Under the pieces are notes generated by a model. It did no database searches and had not been told where the DNA came from. It was given only the letters and a program-made list of their open reading frames with translations. Positions 56,419 through 64,000 of a stretch of DNA of 64,000 bases are shown here, piece after piece (the stretch's first letter is position 1; each line of letters begins with the position of its first letter). The stretch spans positions 520,795,229 to 520,859,228 of the forward strand of contig CM022302.1 in the NCBI GenBank assembly GCA_011799875.1, read 5' to 3'. The DNA comes from Thinopyrum elongatum. Its lineage: Eukaryota; Streptophyta; Magnoliopsida; Poales; Poaceae. Made by a program: the position numbers and the translations under genes.

Positions 56419-56815
56419 CTACTACACTGGCACCACCACCGGCGTCAATCCTCTCGACCTTCTCTCCCGCGTCTTGCTGCATTGTCATCACCGCCGGTGT
56501 TGTTCCTCTCGGCCTCCTCTCTCGCGTCCTACTACACTGGCACCACTGCCGACGTCAATCCTCTCGACCTCCTCTCCCGCGTCATGCTGCATTGTCATCA
56601 CCATCGGTGTTGTTCCTCTCGACCTCATCTCCCGCGTCTTACTGCACTGTCATCACCGCCGGCATAGTTCTTTTCGGCCTCCTCTCCCGCATCATACTAC
56701 ACTGATGCCATCGTCGGCGGTGTTCCTCTTGACCTCCTCGTGGTGTCCTACTACACTAGTGCCGTCCCCGGCATAGTTCCTTTCAGCCTCCTCTCCCTCA
56801 TACTACTACACTGAC
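56419..56815. repeat. 55-bp minisatellite, about 7 units
   Basis: Units begin CTACTACACTGGCACCA or variants (TGCTGCATTGTCATCACCG) and end CTCTCCCGCGTC, with starts at 56419, 56474, 56529, 56584 and 56639. Alternate units are more alike, giving a 110-bp higher-order pattern. Confidence 0.85.
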
Positions 56816-56903
56816 GCTGCCATGGCGCGCGCACTGCATTTTTTCTCCTCTGTCATCTGCCTCAGTGCCCTTCTATTCCTCCCTCCGCGTGGACTTTCTC
56901 CGT

Positions 56904-56981
56904 GGTGATGACGCAAGCAACTAGTTTGCCACGTCGCCGTCGGCCTGTGGTCGTGGCAAACTAGTTGCTTGCGTCCTCACC
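56904..56981. repeat. Long hairpin with 24-bp perfect arms
   Basis: Arms GACGCAAGCAACTAGTTTGC(CACG) at 56910-56933 and its exact inverse at 56952-56975, with an 18-nt loop. With one mismatch the stem extends to 30 bp. Confidence 0.92.
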
Positions 56982-57400
56982 ACCACCATCCACCCCGTTT
57001 TCAGGCCGGCTGCCGAGTGTGTGAGCAGGTCGCTCAAGTTTGTCGCGCCACCGATGGGATCGCTCGCCCGCAACTCCGTGCTCGTCGTGTCGGACGTGGC
57101 GCCGCGACCACCGTCCATCGCTGTCGTCAAGGCATTCTAGTGTAACACTTTGTATTATGTGTAGCTGTTAACTCTTAATCATGGCCAGTTTATGCAACCA
57201 AACAATGTGCACTAGTATGAGCACAGCCAATGTGAGCAACCAAACATAGTGCGTAGAGGTGTTGCTACGATGCAGGGGGAGGGGATGCAGGTAGCCAATC
57301 AACATGCAGATGATGAATTTTTGTCTGCATATGCTCAACCAGACCCAACTGAGACAAGTATGCAAAGGGGAAAAAAATGATGCGAGCAACCAAACTCGCC

Positions 57401-57839
57401 ATAGAATTCAGAGCGGATTGAACACAAACGTACTTCACAAATGAAGATGGACACATCATAGTTTGATCCATTGCTTCCGATCACTGGCGGAGGCCCCCGG
57501 TGGGCAGCTGCCATACCTGGATTCTGGGAAAAAGAAATGTATACATACGCATCTATCGTCCGAAATCACTAATTGAGGAGTACTCATTGCAAAGATCACT
57601 CTAACCTCCTCAGGTTGCGACAAGTGGTGCAGGAGTTTTCCCTTTTTTCGTAGATCCATTTATTCAAAACATTTTATCTCTTAAACCATGCGTCCAAATC
57701 TCGAACCGCTTTCATCGTTGGATTCCTCGCGTCGAGATCTTCAAAACTAGATCCCATGTTGGTAGGTTTTGACGAACTTTTTTTCACGAAAAAACCGGAC
57801 AAAAAAAGAACCGGGAGCACGGTTTTTTTCCCTTTCCGA
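57401..57839. other. Probable 5' region of a hAT-like element
   Basis: CACTGGCGGAGGCCCCCGG near 57484 resembles ends of grass hAT-like elements; no partner end was found. No gene seen. Confidence 0.3.
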
Positions 57840-58380
57840 AAGAGGCACGCCTGTGCCTCTCACGAAATCACAACCGTGCCTCTCGCGAAAGAAAAACAGT
57901 GACTCTCGCGGAAGAAAAAAAAAGAAAACGCATTTTTTTTCGTTTCCGAGAGGCACAGCCGTGACTCTCGCGAAAGCACAACCGTGCCTCTCGCGGAAGC
58001 AAACCCGTGACTCTCGCGAAAGGAAAAAAAATAGAAAACATGTTTTTTTTCGTTTCCGAGAGGCACGACCGTGACTCTCGCGAAAGCATAACCGTGCCTC
58101 TCGCGGAAGCAAAACCGTGACTCTCGCGAAAGAAAAAAAAACAGAAAACGCGTTTTATTTCTGTTTCCATGAGGCACGGCCGTGACTCTCGCGAAAGCAA
58201 AACCGTGCCTCTCGCGGAAGCAAAACCGTGACTCTCGCGAAAGGAAAAAAAAACAGAAAACGTGTTTTTTTTCGTTTCCTAGAGGCACGGCCGTGACTCT
58301 CGCGAAAGCAAAACCGTGCCTCTCGCGGAAGCAAAACCTTGACTCTCGCAAAAGAAAAAAAAACGTGTTTTTTCGCGCAA
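57840..58380. repeat. About 108-115-bp minisatellite, 4-5 units
   Basis: Each unit carries CGTGACTCTCGCGAAAG, ACCGTGCCTCTCGCGGAAG and a GAAAACRYGTTTTTTTTCG boundary. Units recur near 57940, 58045, 58155 and 58265. CTCGCG-rich and open on the minus strand by chance of composition. Confidence 0.85.
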
Positions 58381-58936
58381 AAAACATTTTTTTTCGAAAA
58401 AAAATTTGATCAAAAAGCTTAGGAAGACCGGTGGAAAACCGAAACGTAAAAAAAACCCAAAAAAACCGTTTAAAAAGCTGAAAACGCGTGCGAAAAAAAA
58501 ATCCGGAGCGAGCGCCGAGAGCGCGACACGTTGCGAACGGCTGAGAGCGCGCCAAGTGGCGCTGACCGTTGTGAGGCTCTCGAAGGAGCGCTCGTCAACT
58601 AGTTGCTCTCTCGATCGTCTCGTTCCGTCGGTCGAGTGCAGCCACAAAACAGGTAAAGAGGCCGCTGGTCTGATGGGCCCACACGCACACGCACGAGTTG
58701 GGCTAGGAAGCGGTCGAGCTCGAATCCATCGAGCGCCCACGCACACGACGCACACGCAAGCGACGAACCCTAAGAAGCTAGCGCAACGACGGCGGTTGGT
58801 CAGGTCGTGAGGACCAGGCGGGCGATTGGCGACGGGGTAGGCTACGCCGGCAGCTGGCTGGGGGCTTAGAGGGCGGCGGCAGCAAGCTCCAACAGCGGCG
58901 GTGGCAGCAACAAGCTCCAGCAGTTCGGGCCATACG

Positions 58937-61900
58937 ATGGGAAAGAAGGGGAAGGAACCAGCAGATCCAAAGGAAAGGGGAGGAATGTAACACCCCTGTG
59001 TAATAACCTCTGTGATCATCTGCTAATAATGCCAAGTCATCCTCATTTGCAGTGCCTAGTCACATTGGTAAAAGATTCAATTCAAAACCCTCTCTGAAAA
59101 TCAACTCAAATTCAAAAGTGCAAAATGAAGTTGCTCAAAACCAGTTGGAAAAATGTTCACCTTATAGCAAATAATCTCAAACTATTTGCTGTTAAGGACC
59201 ACAACATCACCATCAAATCGAAATGGGCCAGAACATTTAAAACAGTGCCAGATCAACACTAAAAATGCCATTTCCAATTTTTGGAAAATTCAAATGAACT
59301 CCAAAAATGCCCAAACTTTTTATGGCAGTGCTGGATATTGCAAAGTAATTATGTGAACAAGTTTCACATTTTTGCAAAATTATTTGTTAGCTCAAAATAA
59401 TGCCAAACCTTCTCTGTAAAAAGAAAAAGGCAGAAACAAAAAAACAAAAAATAAAATAGAAAAAGGCCACTGTGCACCGGCTTAAGTGCACAGTGCCAGA
59501 AACCCAGCCCACCAGGCCCAACTCTCTTTCCTCCCTCTCTCTCTCACCTGCGTGTCGTCGCCGCCTTGGACGCGAGCGCGCGCTCCGGCCGTTCGCCGAC
59601 ACGGCGACACCCACCGACGCCGCGAGGAGATAAGGCCGAGGCCGTTCACCCCCCCGGCCTCCTCCACCATTTTCCCCTTCTCCCTCGCTCGCTCCTCGCC
59701 TCTTTCCTCCCCTCAGATCCATCGCCCGAGCGCCACTGCCGCCATGGCTGTGCCGTAGCCGCGACCACCCTCGACCCCAAGCTCTGCCAGGATGTCCACG
59801 AGCTCCGCCGCCCTCGGTGACCGTTCTTCTTCGCCTTTTCCGTCTCTGCCGCCGTCGCTCGCCGGCGGCCATGTCCTCCTCTGCTGCTCCTAACCTGTCA
59901 CGGGTCTTTCTTGACCGCGCGGTGAGCCCTTCACTCCCCTCTGCCTCTCTCCCGAGCCGCTCTGCTCCATTCTAGCTAGCTCGCCGCTGCACCGAGCTCT
60001 GTCCGCCGCGGCACCTCGCCGTCCGGTCACTTCCGGTCATCTCCACGGCCTCGCGCCATCTCCCCTCGACGCAGCACATCGCGCTGGCTCGAACGCAACC
60101 AAAATCAAGTGCTAGTTCATGCCGTAGTCGAGTGTCCGAGCTCACCCGAAGATCATCGCCGCCACGGCTCGTCGCCGGTGTTTTTTCCGGCCTTCCCAGC
60201 TGCGGCCGATGCCACCATTCGACGCGGCGCACGACGCTCGTTCGAACACGCCCAACGGCGCTCGTTTTGGCTCTCTGTAGAGCGATTCCGACTCTCTCGG
60301 GCGCGTTCGCCGCCGCGGGAGGCTCGCCGGAGCAGCTCCGGCGGCCCTGCTGACCTGGCGTGGCCTGGGTCCCACCCAGTGTCACTGCCAGCGGGCCACG
60401 CCGCACGTTTGACCGCGTTGACTCGGGTCAACGCGGGCGCACTGTTCACCCCCTGTCACTGACCAGTGGGCCCCCTGCGCTTAATTGAGTTAATTAGGTT
60501 TCTAAATTAATCTGCTAATTAGTATAGACACTGACACCTGGGGCCCACACCCCTAATTAGCTCTGTTACATTAGTTTAAACACTGATTAACCTCACAGTA
60601 GCTGACAGGTGGGTCCCACCTGTCAGATTGACCAGTCAGCAGCTCAGTTGACTGCTGGCGCAATGCTGACCTCATGCTGACGTCATAATCTATTTCTATT
60701 AAATAAATAATTCCAGAAAATACTTTAATCTTTGAAAAATCATAGAAAATAAACCGTAGCTCGGATCGAAAAACATAATACATGAAAGTTGCTCAGAACG
60801 ACGAGACGAATCTGATCGTGTCATTTGTTTCCATGTCGGAACCCTCTACGTAGGTGAACCCACAACTTTCCTTCAGTTTCCGGTAGATGAATAGTGTATA
60901 TACACCGGTTAATAATCCCACTTTAATCCTAAAATAACTAAAATGGCTTAGACATACTTTTAGGCAACCCTGCACTGCACCATAGCATAACATGCTCCGT
61001 GTTGCATATGTTTGCTGTGTATTTATCTGTTTCCTCCCCCTCTTCTCTCTCGTTAGACCCCGACACCGACGTAGTCCCCGAGGCCGACGCAGCTCCGGAG
61101 GTCGACTACGCCCCTGAAGACCAGGCCCTTGCCGCAAGTCCACGAGACGGGGCGACGGGGTCACATCTATCGTGAGTCTCTACTCGTTACCGCGCGCTCC
61201 TAATTCACTAACGGTTTGGATATTTGATCCGAGGGGCCTCTAGCCCGATAGCACTAACCATCACATGGGCATAGTATGGGCGTTCTGCGTCGTATACATC
61301 AGCCGAAGCTTAATAGACGTCAGCGAGGAGCGGCGCGCGCTGGATTGGACTGGTTAAGCCCGCGCTTGTATTAAGGGGGCTAGGTCTGCTTCCGGCCGCC
61401 CTCGCAACGCACAGGAGTTCCCGGGGTGAAGGCCCAAGACCCCCTGGGCGCATAGGTTAGTCCGGCGTGCTGACCTCTCTATTAAGTATTCGGTCGGGTT
61501 GCGGCGTATCGTTTGGCCGAGGCCGGACATGACCCAGTAAAGTGTGTCCGGCCGGAGTTAAGCGAGCGTGGTGGGTAAGTTGGTGCACCCCTGCAGGGAA
61601 GAAAACATCTATCGATAGCCTGTCCTACGGTAACGGACACTCGGAGTTATATCCCGATCGATACAACTAGAACCTGACACTTGAGATGATAACTGGATAG
61701 TATGGCTCTGGGATTGCTTTCTCGCAGGGAGTCGAGAAAGGGTCTCTGGGTGAGGTTGTGACATATTATTATTACCACTATTTATTGTGCTAATCTACAC
61801 TCTTCTAATGCTGCAAGACTGCTGAAGATGCTAGTATTCGATAGGACTAGGCTTCCCCTCTATTCTGACATTTCTGCAGCCCATCCCACATATACAGCCT

Positions 61901-62857
61901 CCATTTGATAATGTTGCATATGTAGTGTAGATCCTTGCTTGCTGAGTACTTCGGATGAGTACTCATGGTTGCTTTGCTTTCTTTTTCTCCCCATATCCGT
62001 TTGATGCAACCAGATGACGGGGCCCCTGAGACCGCTGCCCCCGCCGACGACTACCACTACTACCCCGAGGGTGGCTACTACTATGAGCTGGCCGACGACC
62101 AGGAGTAGGTTCGGAGGGTCCCAGGCAGGAGGCCTGCGCCTTTATATCGTAACTTTTGTTTTGCCCCGCCTTCTTAAAGGCTTATCTCTGTTTCTGTTTT
62201 ATATCTGTACTCAGATATCTGATGCTTTCGCTGACGCTTGTATGCGAGCTTATGTATTCGAGCCCTCGAGGCCCCTGGCTTGTAATATAAAGCTTGTATG
62301 ACTTTATTTATGTTTTAGAGTTGTGTTGTGATATCTTCAAGTGAGTCCTTAGGCTTGATCGTGTGCATTTGCGTGTATGGTTAGTGCACGATTAAGCCGG
62401 GGGCGTCACAAGGAAAAGGTATATTTCTCATGTCTCTGAAATTTTGTAGCAATTGTTAACAGCAGCTTCAATCCAATCAGATTTTAGTGACAAATTGATG
62501 ATGTGGATTGCAGATTTGACAAGGTATTTTGAAGTAATTGGTAGCGGCAGCAGCTCAAAATCAAATCCAAGCATTGAAGACTTTAGAGCTTGTCATGATA
62601 TTGCAAGCCTAGCAAAAATGATGGTTGAACTTGAAAGGCATGTCATGTTTCTTACTGTTTATCGCCTAATTGAGTTGGCATTGCTACTACCGGTAGCGAC
62701 GACAACAGTTGAAAGGGCCTTCTCATCAATGAAAATCATCAAGACTGAGTTGCGCAGCAAGATGACCGATGGCTGGCTGAATGACTTGATGGTTTGTTGT
62801 ATTGAGCGAGAGATCTTCAAAAGTATTGATCTTCGTAAAATTAAGAAAAAAATTTAG
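58937..62857 (+). pseudogene. hAT transposase remnant (ZMYM1/TTF-like) split by LTR element
   Basis: A basic first exon MGKKGKEPADPKERGG at 58937 runs into the insertion. After it, GGAAAAGGTATAT looks like the exon end and donor. The last exon, 62450-62857 after an ATTTTGTAG acceptor, encodes LIELALLLPVATTTVERAFS and SSMKIIKTELRSKM, DLMVCCIEREIF. That is the hAT C-terminal dimerisation domain with the conserved ATTTVERAFS motif. The middle (zinc finger, catalytic DDE) is absent, and the two exons do not join in frame, so this is an internally deleted relic. Confidence 0.8.
58986..62410 (+). mobile_element. LTR-like insertion (3.43 kb) with 5-bp target duplication
   Basis: It starts TGTAACACCC, ends GGGCGTCACA, and is flanked by AGGAA (58981-58985 and 62411-62415). 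There are no gag or pol domains and no internal LTR pair, so a large solo LTR is the simplest reading. The reverse complement of its right end (TGTGACGCCCCC) is a familiar Triticeae repeat terminus. It contains a GC-rich promoter-like zone (59500-60480) and two plus-strand acidic coding blocks, DPDTDVVPEADAAPEVDYAP (61057) and DDYHYYYPEGGYYYELADDQ (62041, then E-stop), separated by possible introns. Their function is unknown. Confidence 0.7.
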
Positions 62858-63084
62858 AAGGATGGTAGTGCATTGCCATTGCCTGGGTCTTCTAGACGCC
62901 ATTAATAGCTTCATTATGGGTATTTTTAGGTTGTTTTTTCTATTGAAACATATCTACATTTTCATTGCATTTGATTTTTCATTTGTAGTGTGTATTGACT
63001 CTTTCAATTTGCATAAAAAAAAATCCTTTCTTTAAGACTTCGCCACATCTTAATTTTTTTTTCATCCTCTGATACTTCACCGTG
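62858..63084. other. AT-rich flank of hAT relic
   Basis: No gene; AT-rich with A and T runs. Homology to the SRP3 promoter resumes at about 63085. Confidence 0.5.
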
Positions 63085-63412
63085 TGCGTGTCCGTAGAAC
63101 AGCGACATACCACGTGGAAGAAGAATTTATCTACGCGTGAACCTGACCTTAAACTAAACTATCTATGGTGCGGAAGATAATTTCAGGCACTTGCCATGTG
63201 GTTTACACTTTTACACGCGCACAGGAAAAACGTCGCCTTCAGACACACACATGCGTCGTCGCGGGCCCTGCGGTGACCGGCGAGCTTATAAAACGGGGAG
63301 CGCGCGCCCGAGAAGGCCAGGACTCCCGACGACATCCACCAGCAACCACCGCTCCTCATCTCAGCTCCGTTGAGAAACCAACCGAGAATCCAAAAAGAGT
63401 TCCCAAGCTACC
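63085..63412 (+). promoter_or_regulatory. SRP4 promoter and leader, conserved with SRP3
   Basis: TATAAAA at 63287-63293 in GCTTATAAAACGGGGAGC. Shared with 44115-44412: CCGTAGAACAGCG, ACGCGTGAA (a CGCG-box type core), GACCTTAA, CAGGAAAAACGTCG, ACACACATGCGTCGTC and GCCAGGACTCCCGACG. Conservation of short blocks amid divergence suggests real regulatory sites; factor identities are inference. Confidence 0.65.
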
Positions 63413-63814
63413 ATGGCGAACCACCCATTCGGGTCCGCCTCAGACGGGGCGACCTCGACCTCGAGGGCGTCGTGCACGGCTCCCAGCACCGGCAAGCTCA
63501 CCTGCCTCTGCTCGCCGACGAACCACCCGGGCTCCTTCCGCTGCAGTCGCCACCGGAGCCCGCTGTCGTCGTCAGGCCGCGCCTCGCAGCAGGCCGCGTC
63601 AACTTCGGGCGCAAGCGCGACGGGGCGCGGTGAGGGGACCATCAGGAGCAGCGGCGTCGGCGCGGGCGGCAGGACCGCCAAGGGCAGGTCCGTCCTCCGC
63701 GCGCACCTGCTACGGCTGGTCAGCCCTCCGTCCTCCGGCGGCAACGACCACCGCCGCTGCCGCGACTTCAAGCCCCGCCCGTCAAGGCTGGGCCGCCTCG
63801 CGGTGACCGCGTGA
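63413..63814 (+). CDS. SRP4: small serine-rich protein with CxC-H-C-H motif (133 aa)
   Basis: Closest to SRP3; the last ~100 residues are almost identical. The N-terminus differs (MANHPFGSASDGATST versus MANPSTSLRSS) by substitutions and a 7-residue length change. The core CLCSPTNHPGSFRCSRH is at residues 31-47, and the C-terminal block SVLRAHLLRLVSPPSS then HRRCRDFKPRPSRL at about 95-127. Single exon, GC-rich, intact. Its ancestral upstream DNA is D3, now displaced by some 7.3 kb of transposons lying about 330 bp upstream of the start, so only the proximal promoter is retained. Molecular role unknown. Confidence 0.82.
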   Translation: MANHPFGSASDGATSTSRASCTAPSTGKLTCLCSPTNHPGSFRCSRHRSPLSSSGRASQQAASTSGASATGRGEGTIRSSGVGAGGRTAKGRSVLRAHLLRLVSPPSSGGNDHRRCRDFKPRPSRLGRLAVTA

Positions 63815-64000
63815 CCCGGCTGCTCTGCTTCGCAGCTCGTACGTAGTAGTGGCGGAAGGTGCGCCTCTATTTCACGCGCACCAACGCATGGATCCGTCGT
63901 GGCTAGCACGTAGCTTGGATCGGGTACTACTCTGGAGAGTGGAACTCTTTTTAGTTCTGTGATGAACTGATGATGGTGCTGATAATTACTAGTACTGGTA

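Larger units (their letters stand above)
55778..57400. mobile_element. Probable TIR DNA transposon with minisatellite interior
   Basis: The left end GGGCGCATTTGGTAGCCCG and the right end GCGAGCAACCAAACTCGCC are imperfect inverted repeats, of the kind seen at the ends of grass PIF/Harbinger-like or related elements. No transposase is recognised. A clear target duplication was not found. It contains the 55-bp repeat array and a strong hairpin. Confidence 0.45.

Noticed and set aside
57747..58555. Long minus-strand frames of 110-231 residues in Arg/Glu/Ser repeats
   Set aside because: They arise from the CTCGCG-rich minisatellite, whose period and composition keep frames open; no domain, no splice logic.
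59387..59872. 161-residue minus-strand Arg/Gly-rich frame
   Set aside because: Antisense to the GC-rich CT tract of the LTR-like element; no domain and no homology to other frames here.

Overview
This is a stretch of nuclear DNA from a grass, most probably wheat, Aegilops or another Triticeae. The evidence is the density and type of transposable elements: Stowaway miniature elements with CTCCCTCCG ends, CACTA elements with TTTAGTCCCGGTT subterminal repeats, a LINE population with plant-type RNase H tails, and an LTR opening TGATACGTCTCCAACG that is typical of Triticeae Gypsy elements. Genes are small, GC-rich and few. There is no bacterial-style operon, CRISPR array or phage content. All family names rest on motif recognition by eye; no database was searched.

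The host genes are four paralogues of a small plant serine-rich protein family (called SRP1 to SRP4 here), all on the + strand. They share a CxC-x4-H-x5-C-x2-H core. SRP1 (18136-18645) and SRP2 (26164-26601) form one pair and sit in duplicated blocks B and C. A third block (A, near 1936-7760) has lost its gene and is split by LINE insertions. SRP3 (44413-44793) and SRP4 (63413-63814) form a second pair, each at the end of a long diverged tandem unit of mostly non-coding DNA. SRP2 carries a 53-nt net deletion that shifts its C-terminal frame.

Layout: 1-1330 is a broken CACTA (Transposase_24-like) gene. 2397-7428 is a LINE with an uninterrupted 1391-residue ORF2, bounded by an 8-bp target duplication. 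7885-16105 is an antisense LINE remnant split by a complete 7.05-kb Mutator-like element (8360-15406) with ~212-bp terminal inverted repeats. That element carries a MURA-type transposase gene and a convergent GRF-zinc-finger/coiled-coil gene, with a 48-bp palindromic repeat array between them. 16.5-18.8 kb is block B with SRP1. 20038-21027 is a hAT-type non-autonomous element. 21.1-24.6 kb holds MITEs and two 5'-truncated LINEs. 24.57-26.7 kb is block C with SRP2. 27265-31315 is a non-autonomous CACTA element carrying a four-exon B3-like gene and a duplicated 5S-rRNA-derived segment. 31.5-55.7 kb is the diverged tandem array, broken by a long-TIR element (35548-36955), a second CACTA (37535-39873), a solo Copia-type LTR (41745-42420), SRP3, a Sabrina-like solo LTR (47905-49462) and an antisense LINE pseudogene (52233-55372). 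55.8-62.9 kb is a nest of DNA transposons, minisatellites and a 3.4-kb LTR-like element inserted in a hAT remnant. The window ends with SRP4.

The most noteworthy items are the two-gene Mutator-like element with its bidirectionally open palindromic array, the 5S-rRNA-derived pol III promoter segments inside CACTA elements, the four-gene serine-rich cluster, and several near-perfect foldback hairpins.
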